The notes under the pieces: generated by a model
The model's input: the letters and a program-made list of their open reading frames with translations, nothing else
Told to the model about the DNA's origin: nothing
Databases searched by the model: none
Position numbers and translations under genes: made by a program
In this document: piece by piece, positions 7,773 through 15,367 of the stretch
How the letters are laid out: each line of letters starts with the position of its first letter
Position numbering within the stretch: the stretch's first letter is position 1
NCBI GenBank assembly: GCA_017934625.1
Contig: JAGBJE010000243.1
Location: 1-32,615 of the forward strand
Origin: Pseudobutyrivibrio sp.
GTDB taxonomy: Bacteria > Bacillota > Clostridia > Lachnospirales > Lachnospiraceae
Length of the DNA: 32,615 nucleotides
Reading direction: 5' to 3'

Positions 7773-8854
7773 GATTCCTCGTTAAAATCCTTGTACTGCT
7801 CCACGCCAGAATCTCCAAACTTTAGCGCATCATGAAAAGCTATATCCGCCATGCGAAGCTGGGAAATCATCATAACCGCACCAGCGCCTTCGCCCACAGC
7901 CATGCCTGCATCCATTGGTGGTTCTAAAGATAGCTTCTTCGCAAGCTTTTCTGCCACCGGCTCCTTACTGATATGCGAAGGAATAAGATAATCCTTTGTA
8001 TTTTCAAGCAATCTATCTGCCACCAAAGCTGACACCATGCTCAACATTCCATCTAACACCACTGGAACACTATAAAGAGCTCCACCAAGAACTATTCCAG
8101 TCATGGCAGCAAGCTCCAGTCCGCCGAAGTTGCTGCATATCTCTACTGGCGAAAGTCCTGAATACATAGAAAGTGCCATGGAAACAACAGCTCTTTTTCT
8201 GCTAAGTCCCTCATCGTCAAGTCCTGCACCTCTTCCTGTAACAGCATTAGCATTAAGGTCCAGCAAGTATCCTGCCATAACGGCTGCAGATGTAGTGTTG
8301 CCAATTCCCATTTCACCAACAAGCAACAGGTTAAAACCTGCTTCCTTGCTTTCAAGTGCAAGATCCATTCCAACCTGAACTGCTCTTGAAAATTCCTCGA
8401 CAGACATCGCTGGATGCTTTAGAAAATTGCAGGTGCCGTATTTTACTCTTCTGTTTAGTGTATATGGCACCTCCTTGGAATAATTAATTCCAACATCAAC
8501 TGCCATAATATCTATCCCTAGGTGTCTCGCCATAACACCAGTGGTTGTAAGGCCTTGGCCAATGCTAGTGGCACAGATTCTTGTAACATCCTGGCTTGTT
8601 TGACTAACACCTTCCTCTACAATACCGTGATCTCCACAGCAAACAATAAGACGGGGATGATATAAATCAGGTGCATCAAAGCCTTGAATTGCTGCTATTT
8701 TAGAATGATATTTTTCGAATTTTCCAAAGCTGTCTATAGGCTTTGAAACCCTGTTCCATTCTGTTTTAACCTTTTTATATTTTTCGTTATCAGCAGGATT
8801 AATGCTGATTTTATTTTCCAAAATATCCTCAAATAAAACTCTAGTATCCCCCAT
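7769..8854 (-). CDS. cobT: Nicotinate-nucleotide:dimethylbenzimidazole phosphoribosyltransferase (CobT)
   Basis: A 361-residue cytosolic enzyme of normal length. Recognisable blocks are CCGDHGIVEEGVSQTSQDVT, LLVGEMGIGNTTSAA, TGRGAGLDDEGLSRK and, near the C-terminus, DAGMAVGEGAGAV, which carries the catalytic glutamate (E322). It makes alpha-ribotides from nicotinate mononucleotide and a lower-ligand base. No genes for lower-ligand base synthesis (bza or bluB) are in this window, so the base may be salvaged or made elsewhere. It overlaps the end of cbiA by 14 bp. Confidence 0.96.
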   Translation of the reverse strand: MGDTRVLFEDILENKISINPADNEKYKKVKTEWNRVSKPIDSFGKFEKYHSKIAAIQGFDAPDLYHPRLIVCCGDHGIVEEGVSQTSQDVTRICATSIGQGLTTTGVMARHLGIDIMAVDVGINYSKEVPYTLNRRVKYGTCNFLKHPAMSVEEFSRAVQVGMDLALESKEAGFNLLLVGEMGIGNTTSAAVMAGYLLDLNANAVTGRGAGLDDEGLSRKRAVVSMALSMYSGLSPVEICSNFGGLELAAMTGIVLGGALYSVPVVLDGMLSMVSALVADRLLENTKDYLIPSHISKEPVAEKLAKKLSLEPPMDAGMAVGEGAGAVMMISQLRMADIAFHDALKFGDSGVEQYKDFNEES

Positions 8855-10199
8855 AATTTTTCATAGCCTCCACATACTTAATGATAAATTCTGGTGCAGA
8901 TGGATAATACAAATGCGGGAACCCCATAGCCCCTCCATTTGTGCTGTGTATGCATTTCCAGCTGCGATTGCCAGTAGGCTTAGATGCCACAAAATCACTT
9001 CCATTGTTATCAGTATCATAATAATGGAATTCATGGCCCTTAATCCTTCGTTCTCTGTCTTCTATTATAGCATATCCGAATCTAACAAGATGCCCTGTGA
9101 ATGTGGCTTTTCCCTTTATTGCAGAAACCGCAGAATATGTCTTTTTGTCGAAAGATTCTATCTCATCTAATAGATACATAAAGCCACCGCATTCTGCAAG
9201 AATTGGAATACCACTATCAAAAGCCTTCTTAATCTCATTTTTCATTTTTTCATTTGCTGAAAGTGTGGCTAAATGATTTTCCGGGTATCCTCCCCCAAGT
9301 AAAATTCCACTGATTTTCTTTGGTAGCCTTTCGTCATGTATTGGAGAAAAGAATTCTAAATTCACTCCTAAGTGCTCTAATAAACTAAGATTTTCCCTAT
9401 AATAAAAGCAAAAGGCTTCATCTTTTGCCACTGCAAGTTTTATCGTATTTACGGATTCACTAGGTTTATTTAGGATTGCAAGGCTATTTGGTACAGCTGT
9501 TTGCTCCATAGCTTTAGCTGAATTTGCTATTTCAATAATAGAAGCTACATCTATTTCATCACTAAGCCTCTTTTCAAGAATAGCAAGCTGATTCTTAATA
9601 TCCGCTATTTCCTCTGGAAGTATTAATCCTAAGTGTCTGCTTGAAATATTAATATCTGAAATATCCGAAAGAGTACCAAGGCACTTTATACCAAGCTCCT
9701 CTTCAATAATCGGCTTTAAAATCTGACCAAAGCTCTTCGAAGTTTTATTTAAAATCACCCCTTTAATAAGGTTATGATTATCGTAATCTAAGAAGCCTTT
9801 TATTGTAGCAACTACCGATCTGCCAGCACCCTTAGCGTTTACCACCAGGATAATTGGACAATCTAAAGCTCTTGCCAAATCGTAGCTGGAGCCCTTTTTT
9901 TCCACTCCACCTACGCCATCATATAATCCCATGACGCCCTCTATAACAGCAATGTCACCACTACATTCCTCTTTAAAAATCCATCTGGTAACATCATCCT
10001 CTGTAAAAAAGGTGTCCAAATTTCCAGACTCTATTCCTAACACGTTTCTATGGTACATGGGATCAATATAATCTGGGCCACACTTAAAGCTACAGGGCTT
10101 CATGCCCCTTTTCTTTAAGGCTGAGAGCAGGCCACATGTAATTGTAGTTTTTCCGCAACCACTATTTGTAGCTGCTATCATAATCCTTGGTTTGTTCAT
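8841..10199 (-). CDS. cbiA: Cobyrinate a,c-diamide synthase (CbiA)
   Basis: A 452-residue two-domain amidotransferase. The N-terminal dethiobiotin-synthetase-like domain has the P-loop TNSGCGKTT (11-19) and KCGPDYIDPMYH. The C-terminal class I-like glutaminase domain has LAECGGFMYL with the nucleophile C337 and GHEFHYYD near the end. It amidates the a and c side chains of cobyrinate using glutamine and ATP. An AGGAG site precedes the ATG. A 66-bp spacer with a small hairpin separates it from the upstream triple-fusion gene; elsewhere in this part of the operon genes overlap. Confidence 0.95.
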   Translation of the reverse strand: MNKPRIMIAATNSGCGKTTITCGLLSALKKRGMKPCSFKCGPDYIDPMYHRNVLGIESGNLDTFFTEDDVTRWIFKEECSGDIAVIEGVMGLYDGVGGVEKKGSSYDLARALDCPIILVVNAKGAGRSVVATIKGFLDYDNHNLIKGVILNKTSKSFGQILKPIIEEELGIKCLGTLSDISDINISSRHLGLILPEEIADIKNQLAILEKRLSDEIDVASIIEIANSAKAMEQTAVPNSLAILNKPSESVNTIKLAVAKDEAFCFYYRENLSLLEHLGVNLEFFSPIHDERLPKKISGILLGGGYPENHLATLSANEKMKNEIKKAFDSGIPILAECGGFMYLLDEIESFDKKTYSAVSAIKGKATFTGHLVRFGYAIIEDRERRIKGHEFHYYDTDNNGSDFVASKPTGNRSWKCIHSTNGGAMGFPHLYYPSAPEFIIKYVEAMKNYGGY

Positions 10200-10220
10200 T
10201 GGTCTCCTGTGTTATAATCT

Positions 10221-10250
10221 TTCTCCGCTCGTTACGGTCACGAGCTCATC
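10221..10250. repeat. Small hairpin element between cbiJET and cbiA, repeat-like
   Basis: In the 10200-10265 spacer, GCTCGT (10227-10232) pairs with ACGAGC (10240-10245), within TTCTCCGCT...GCTCATCC. The flanks resemble the TTCTCCGCTTCC...GGCTCAG part of the composite repeat at 15374-15482, so it may be a diverged member of that second repeat type. It does not resemble a terminator (no T-run on the minus strand), consistent with transcription running through to cbiA. Confidence 0.4.
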
Positions 10251-10265
10251 CAAATGCTAATCTAA

Positions 10266-12311
10266 TTACAAAGAAAACGATACCACGTATACGGGATTTT
10301 GGGCTTGCATTACATTGTAATCTCCGATGGCTTTAGCTTTGCTAATTGCCACCTGTACCACATCTGCATCACTTATTGCAAAATCCTTTAATATACTATT
10401 GATTTCTGCAATAGTCTCTAATGTAACTGCATTGATTACCACGCGAATGCCTGCTCCCTTACTCTTTATAAGCTGAAGGATTTCTGCTAAGCGACCGCCA
10501 CTACCACCGATAAATACATGAGTAGGAGCTGGCAAATCCACTAAAGCCTCAGGTGCTACCCCATCTACTAAATTAACATTATTAAGGGCAAATTTATTTA
10601 TATTTTCCTTAATAAGCTTTAAAGCTTCTTCCTTAAACTCTACCGCATATACGTTAATTGATGGATGAAGCAATCCAATTTCAACAGAAACAGATCCACT
10701 GCCTCCACCAATATCAAAAACTACTGCATTCTCTGTAAGTCCCAGCTTACAGATTGAAAGCGCCCTTATTTCTTCCTTTGACATAGGGGTCTTGTTGCGT
10801 ATGAAACTATCATCTGATAATCCAGGTGAAAGCCTTTTTGCAAGAGGCTTTTTATTCCTAATAAACAGTACACAAAGCCCCTCATCAGGCGCAGATTGAC
10901 ATTTCATTGCATTCATCTTTACAATCTTTTCATTTGAATATAGATTGTAGCCGGCGGTGATTTCGTATTTTGTTCCAAATCCAGCTTCTAAATCCTGTAG
11001 GATTTCTCCTATGATTCTTACATCCTTACCACCAGAAGTGAGAGCAAATATTTTAGTGGAATATTTTGAAGCCTCTATAAGCTTAGGCTTCCATTTATCC
11101 TCTCTAATGCCATGGGTACTCATTAACACAGCGTCCTCATAGCTTTCACCTATTTTAGCTGAAAGTGCTGCTACAGAAGATATGCCTGGCATTATAGTTA
11201 TCTTAAATCTTCCATCATTCTTAAGTGCTTCGTATAGCTTTTTGGCACCACTGTAAAAACCAGTATCTCCAGAAAATAATACAACTGCATTTTTAGAACC
11301 ATATGTTATTTCCTTTGCCTTTGTATCAAGCACTGGCAATATATCATCTGCCAAATAATAAGGATATTTTTGGGCCTTGGAATCAATATAAGTAAGCATT
11401 CTTGCTGCTCCAAAAATCATATCCGCATTTACGATACTTTCATTGACCTCTTCTGTTATGGTTCCAAATCCCATGCCAAATGCTGCGAGGCTTACATTTA
11501 TTTTTACATCAGGAGTGATTTCACTAAAGCCCTTACCAGACATATTAATGCCCAGTATTTTATCTAACTCCATAACGGCCTCATCAAAGGCTTTTCCATC
11601 CATATCATTTGAAGGACGATTAATTACAAAGCATTTAATCCCCTCTAATCTGGCAGCCTCAATTCGCTCTGCTTCACCACTGCCCTTACCACTGTTTTTC
11701 AAAACTATTACGGAAGCATTACTTTCTTTGATCTGAGCTCTATTCATATCAAGTGAAAATGGGCCCTGCATAGCAATAATCTGTTTTCCATTTAGACCAC
11801 TTTCATTGCAAAGCTTAAGGCTTTCCACACTCGGAATAACTCTTGCAATAATTCGTCTTTTAACACTCTCATTTTCACAGAATGTATGAAGCTCCTTGCT
11901 TCCTGTAGTAAGTAAAATGTTGCCCGATGTTTCCTCTAATGCTTTTGCGCAGGAGCTAACATCCTCAAAAAATGTACAGTTGCTAAAATCCGATTCAACT
12001 GTTGGCCTAATAATCCTTACAAATGGCACTTCCCCTGTCATAAACAAAGCATTATCTATTTCCTTCTTAACGATTTCAGCAAATGGATGTGTAGCGTCGA
12101 TAACAACATCCGGATTTTCCATTCCAAACAAATCTCTCATTTCATTCGAGTCCATGCGGCCAATCCTGACATCAAGCCCATTCCTTTTAACTATAGGCTC
12201 CTTGCCATATTCTGTTGCAACACAGTAAACAACACTTACCTTTTGCTCTAATAAAAGGTCTGCAACTTTTCTTCCCTCTGTAGTTCCACCAAAAATAATC
12301 GCTTTTTTCAA
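10266..12311 (-). CDS. Fused cobalt-precorrin-6A reductase / precorrin-7 C5-methyltransferase / C15-methyltransferase (CbiJ-CbiE-CbiT)
   Basis: A 681-residue triple-domain protein. Residues 1-253 are CbiJ (IIFGGTTEGRKVADLLL, IDATHPFA, LLTTGSKELHTF), reducing the macrocycle of cobalt-precorrin-6A. Residues 271-486 are the CbiE methyltransferase (VSLAAFGMGFGTITEEV, VVLFSGDTGFYSGA, PGISSVAALSAKIG). Residues about 500-681 are CbiT (RALSICKLGL, then DIGGGSGSVSVEI at 533-545), which methylates C15 and decarboxylates. CbiE-CbiT fusions (CobL) are well known; a CbiJ head on the same chain is less usual. The frame is continuous through both joins, so it is a true fusion, not a sequencing join. It overlaps cbiH by 4 bp. 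Confidence 0.93.
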   Translation of the reverse strand: MKKAIIFGGTTEGRKVADLLLEQKVSVVYCVATEYGKEPIVKRNGLDVRIGRMDSNEMRDLFGMENPDVVIDATHPFAEIVKKEIDNALFMTGEVPFVRIIRPTVESDFSNCTFFEDVSSCAKALEETSGNILLTTGSKELHTFCENESVKRRIIARVIPSVESLKLCNESGLNGKQIIAMQGPFSLDMNRAQIKESNASVIVLKNSGKGSGEAERIEAARLEGIKCFVINRPSNDMDGKAFDEAVMELDKILGINMSGKGFSEITPDVKINVSLAAFGMGFGTITEEVNESIVNADMIFGAARMLTYIDSKAQKYPYYLADDILPVLDTKAKEITYGSKNAVVLFSGDTGFYSGAKKLYEALKNDGRFKITIMPGISSVAALSAKIGESYEDAVLMSTHGIREDKWKPKLIEASKYSTKIFALTSGGKDVRIIGEILQDLEAGFGTKYEITAGYNLYSNEKIVKMNAMKCQSAPDEGLCVLFIRNKKPLAKRLSPGLSDDSFIRNKTPMSKEEIRALSICKLGLTENAVVFDIGGGSGSVSVEIGLLHPSINVYAVEFKEEALKLIKENINKFALNNVNLVDGVAPEALVDLPAPTHVFIGGSGGRLAEILQLIKSKGAGIRVVINAVTLETIAEINSILKDFAISDADVVQVAISKAKAIGDYNVMQAQNPVYVVSFSL

Positions 12312-13057
12312 ATTTGATATCCTCGCTTTGTTACAAGCTTGCCATTTATTATTTCACTCTTGGAATTTCCAATAAATACTGTTGTAAACATATTTACCTG
12401 GGCACTTTTTAGCTGCCCTAATGTAAGGGTTACAGATTTTGTTCCAGCTCTTCCAATATTTTCTACATAACCGCAGGCTCTATTCTCTTCTGCTCCTGCT
12501 TCAAGCATAATGCTTACTGCTTTTTCAAGATAATCATGACGCTTTTTGCTGGAAGGATTGTAAAGAACGATTGCAAAATCCCCCATTATGGCAGCCTTTA
12601 GCCTGCGTTCTATCACTTCCCATGGAGTTAACAAATCACTGAGACTAATAACGCAAAAATCATGATTAATTGGTGCACCTAAAACAGCAGCCCCTGATAT
12701 TGCCGCCGTAACCCCAGGTACAACAAATATATTTCCCTCCGAGAAATCCGTATTTACGTATTCATGAAGAAGCTCATACATAGGTGCTGCCATTCCATAC
12801 ACACCTGCATCACCACTGCATATAAAAGCAACATTTTTGCCTTCAAGTGCGAAATCAAAACAAGCTCTGCACCTCTCTATCTCCTGTCTCATTGGAGTAG
12901 TGAAGAATTCCTTATTTGGAAATAGTTCTTTCACCAAATCAACATATACAGTGTAGCCTACGATAACATCTGCATGTTCCATAGCATCATACGCTTCCGC
13001 TGTCATCATGCTTTTATCTCCAGGTCCCATTCCAACTATGTATATTAATCCTGCCAT
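12308..13057 (-). CDS. cbiH: Cobalt-precorrin-3 C17-methyltransferase (CbiH)
   Basis: A 249-residue SAM-dependent tetrapyrrole methyltransferase. The opening IYIVGMGPGDKSMMTAEA and the ICSGDAGVYGMA and VVPGVTAAISGAAVLGAPINHDF blocks are diagnostic of the CobJ/CbiH branch. It methylates C17 and drives ring contraction. Length is normal, with no C-terminal extension. The ATG lies 13 bp inside the end of cbiG, its usual functional neighbour. Confidence 0.95.
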   Translation of the reverse strand: MAGLIYIVGMGPGDKSMMTAEAYDAMEHADVIVGYTVYVDLVKELFPNKEFFTTPMRQEIERCRACFDFALEGKNVAFICSGDAGVYGMAAPMYELLHEYVNTDFSEGNIFVVPGVTAAISGAAVLGAPINHDFCVISLSDLLTPWEVIERRLKAAIMGDFAIVLYNPSSKKRHDYLEKAVSIMLEAGAEENRACGYVENIGRAGTKSVTLTLGQLKSAQVNMFTTVFIGNSKSEIINGKLVTKRGYQI

Positions 13058-14055
13058 TTAATGCTCCTTAAATCTCTTGTGGCATATGCCTTTGTCATGC
13101 CATCTCTTGCTTCTTTTTTTAAGATAAGCCTTCCACCTATACTGACTGCAGCTCTTTCGCTTACATTCCCGCATCCTACTTTTTCCTTTACAAAAGCTGA
13201 TTCTTGAAAATCTCCTTCTGTAGCCTCAAGTTCTTCTGCTGTAAATGTAATAAGCTTTGTATGTAGGTATGCTGCAAGTCTTAGTAGCCCTATTTCATCT
13301 GCCTTTTTATCAATGGAACAGATTGCATATAGATTGTTTCTAAGCTCCTCTAACGAATAGTCCTCCAGTAAAAACCCAAGTAAATCTTCAAAGCCTTTTC
13401 CTCTCTTGCAGCCCATTCCAACCACTAACATTTTAGGAGTTAGCACCAAGGCTTCGCTATCATCAAGCCTATCATTTGAAAAGATAATATCCGCCTTTTT
13501 TCCATTTGATTTCTTTATACCTGCAGGCTTGTCATCCAAAAACGAAAGCCCTTCTATAAGATTATCAACGTAAACTTCCTTTTTAGCTAAAAGCTTCATG
13601 GACACATTTTTTATCTTAGATTTATCTTGGATTCTAAATCCATTTCTAGCTGCAAAGGAATCTATTGCAAAAACCTGCTCAATATCTGTAGCTGTTGTAA
13701 TGATTGCATTTGCATTAATAGCTTCAGCAATCCTTTTTGCCAAATCATTTCCCATACCATAATGCCCTGACAAAACAGGAATAACATTTATTCCCTTTTC
13801 ATCTATAACAATCACAGGAATATCTGAAAGCTTATCCTCTATAAATGGAGCTATTGTCCTTACAGCTATTCCAGTTGCCCCTATAAAAATAAGCGGAATA
13901 TGACCTTCGAAGCTGCCCTTTGTAAAGGCCTTAAGAGATGTAGTATCATCCTTTAAATCAAAAATAGCATTTTTTAATCCAGTCTTAAGACTTTTATAAA
14001 TCTGTTTTCCATTATTTGTAAAAAATACAATATTTATTAAAAAGTTTTCAACCAT
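13045..14055 (-). CDS. cbiG: Cobalt-precorrin-5A hydrolase (CbiG)
   Basis: About 336 residues. I choose the ATG at 14055, which has GGAG five bases upstream; an in-frame GTG at 14061 overlaps that ribosome site and is unlikely. The N-terminal block (NIVFFTNNGKQIYKSL) and central GHIPLIFIGATGIAVRTIAPFIEDKLSDIPV plus VIPVLSGHYGMGNDLAKRIA are typical CbiG. The C-terminal domain has VVGMGCKRG and the end ERAAVSIGGRLILKKEARDGMTKA. It opens the delta-lactone after ring contraction, releasing acetaldehyde. A double-hairpin repeat lies immediately before its start. Confidence 0.94.
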   Translation of the reverse strand: MVENFLINIVFFTNNGKQIYKSLKTGLKNAIFDLKDDTTSLKAFTKGSFEGHIPLIFIGATGIAVRTIAPFIEDKLSDIPVIVIDEKGINVIPVLSGHYGMGNDLAKRIAEAINANAIITTATDIEQVFAIDSFAARNGFRIQDKSKIKNVSMKLLAKKEVYVDNLIEGLSFLDDKPAGIKKSNGKKADIIFSNDRLDDSEALVLTPKMLVVGMGCKRGKGFEDLLGFLLEDYSLEELRNNLYAICSIDKKADEIGLLRLAAYLHTKLITFTAEELEATEGDFQESAFVKEKVGCGNVSERAAVSIGGRLILKKEARDGMTKAYATRDLRSIKWQD

Positions 14056-14065
14056 ATACACTCCA

Positions 14066-14115
14066 AAGGCTTCTCCCTCTGGGAGAAGCTGTCACCGAAG
14101 GTGACTGATGAGGGC
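14066..14115. repeat. Double-hairpin dispersed repeat, copy R1 (cbiF-cbiG junction)
   Basis: Hairpin A pairs 14069-14077 with 14081-14089 (GCTTCTCCC/GGGAGAAGC). Hairpin B pairs GTCACC (14091-14096) with GGTGAC (14100-14105). It ends in the family terminus TGATGAGGG. It fills nearly all of the space between the cbiF stop and the cbiG start, and transcription runs through it. Compared with R2, one base pair of hairpin B is swapped (C-G to G-C), so pairing is preserved. Confidence 0.85.
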
Positions 14116-14120
14116 AACCA

Positions 14121-14948
14121 TCATCTACTCTTCCTAAACTCCGTCTCAAATTCCTTATCATACAACTTCGACAACGAATATCCCGACTTTGAAATCACAT
14201 TCCCCACAAGCACAACTGCCAAATTACTAATCTCATGTGCCTCAGCCGTTTCAGCCAAAGTTCCAACAGTACAAATATACTTTTGTTCATCAGGCCAGCT
14301 TGCCTTGTACACTATAGCAGCCGGTGTATCCTTGGAATATCCACCATTTATGAGTGCCCTGGAAAGCTTATCCATCATGCCACTGCTAAGATAGATTGCC
14401 ATAGAGGCATTATGTGCTGCAAGCTTTTCAATTGATTCCTTTTCCGGCACCCCTGTGCGCCCAGCCATTCTTGTAATGATTAAAGTCTGACTAACATCAG
14501 GTAATGTATACTCAAGATTTAAGCTTGCTGCCGCTCCAAAGCAGGCACTTACTCCAGGGCAGCTTTCATATTCCACTCCATTAGCCTCTAATATCTGCAT
14601 CTGCTCTAAAACTGCACCATAAATGCTAGGCTCTCCAGTATGCAACCTGACCACAGTCTTTCCCTGCCTTGCAGCCGCAATCAACACTATCATTACCTCT
14701 TCCAGTGTCATAGTAGCACTATTATGAATCTCGCAGTTCCTCTTTGCATAATTCAAAAGCTCCGGATTCACTAACGACCCTGTATATACAATCACATCTG
14801 CCGCCTTCAGCAAATTCATTCCTCTAACAGTAATCAAATCCGCCGCCCCGCAGCCCGCTCCAACAAAATAAACCAAAGGCTTCTCCCCCTGGGAGAAGCT
14901 GTCAGCGCAGCTGACTGATGAGGGTGTACTTATATTATTATCCTGCAT
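14121..14948 (-). CDS. cbiF: Cobalt-precorrin-4 C11-methyltransferase (CbiF) with repeat-encoded N-terminus
   Basis: A 275-residue tetrapyrrole methyltransferase. The core begins at about residue 25 (LVYFVGAGCGAADLITVRG) and shows VVRLHTGEPSIYGAVLEQM, SCPGVSACFGAAASLNLEYTLP and ITRMAGRTGVPEKESI, all typical of CobM/CbiF. It methylates C11. The ATG at 14948 has AGGA seven bases upstream and is my choice. Residues about 8-25 (including SSVSCADSFSQGEK) are encoded entirely by repeat R2, so the N-terminal extension is not part of the ancestral enzyme. An alternative TTG at 14876 has GGGGAG six bases upstream, itself inside the repeat, and would give a family-typical N-terminus. Confidence 0.94.
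   Translation of the reverse strand: MQDNNISTPSSVSCADSFSQGEKPLVYFVGAGCGAADLITVRGMNLLKAADVIVYTGSLVNPELLNYAKRNCEIHNSATMTLEEVMIVLIAAARQGKTVVRLHTGEPSIYGAVLEQMQILEANGVEYESCPGVSACFGAAASLNLEYTLPDVSQTLIITRMAGRTGVPEKESIEKLAAHNASMAIYLSSGMMDKLSRALINGGYSKDTPAAIVYKASWPDEQKYICTVGTLAETAEAHEISNLAVVLVGNVISKSGYSLSKLYDKEFETEFRKSR
14876..14925. repeat. Double-hairpin dispersed repeat, copy R2 (inside the 5' end of cbiF)
   Basis: Hairpin A pairs 14879-14887 with 14891-14899. Hairpin B pairs GTCAGC (14901-14906) with GCTGAC (14910-14915). The copy ends TGATGAGGGT at 14925, facing the DUF559 gene. Bases 14894-14925 are the perfect reverse complement of 15374-15405 in copy R3 on the other side of that gene. It is translated in frame as part of CbiF if the upstream ATG is used. 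Confidence 0.88.
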
Positions 14949-14971
14949 CTAATCATCCTCTCAATCTAAAT

Positions 14972-15328
14972 CTAATTCATTCTCTTTTTTATACAACTAT
15001 CAATTTCTTCACAAACAGCCACAAAATTTTTATTTATATCATAATTAGAATATCTTAAAATTTTTATTCCCAAATCAGACAAATACTTATCTCTAACTAA
15101 ATCAGCTGAATGTCCTTCTTTTTCATAATGCTGACTTCCATCTAGCTCTATTGCTAGCTTTGCTTTTGCACAATAAAAATCTACTATATATTTATCAAAT
15201 ACTTTTTGTCTTTTGATTGTAACAGGATAGTCTTTTAAATAATCGTACCAAAGGTGTTTTTCTTCTTTAGTCATGTCATTTCTTAAGTTTCGAGAGTATT
15301 GCTTTAATTTAGGGTCCAGTTTTGGCAT
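14972..15328 (-). CDS. DUF559-family (Vsr-like fold) endonuclease domain protein
   Basis: A 118-residue protein. RNLRNDMTKEEKHLWYDYLK, then KRQKVFDKYIVDFYC, LAIELDGSQHYE and DLGIKILRYSN are the hallmark of the DUF559 family, which has a Vsr/restriction-endonuclease-like fold. The aspartate in VDFYC and the ELDGSQH acids are the expected metal ligands. Start ATG at 15328 has AAAGGA about seven bases upstream. It has no known role in cobalamin synthesis and interrupts the cbiD-cbiF pair in the same direction, so it is probably co-transcribed. Inverted 32-bp perfect copies of the double-hairpin repeat flank it (14894-14925 and 15374-15405). Its substrate is unknown; a role in repeat movement or repair is a hypothesis only. 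Confidence 0.88.
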   Translation of the reverse strand: MPKLDPKLKQYSRNLRNDMTKEEKHLWYDYLKDYPVTIKRQKVFDKYIVDFYCAKAKLAIELDGSQHYEKEGHSADLVRDKYLSDLGIKILRYSNYDINKNFVAVCEEIDSCIKKRMN

Positions 15329-15367
15329 GGAAAATCCTTTCTGCTAAAAAGCGTTCTATAAATATTA

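Noticed and set aside
8143-8373. Minus-strand frame within cobT and other open frames overlapping known genes
   Set aside because: They are alternative-frame shadows of strongly supported genes with no ribosome sites or domains.
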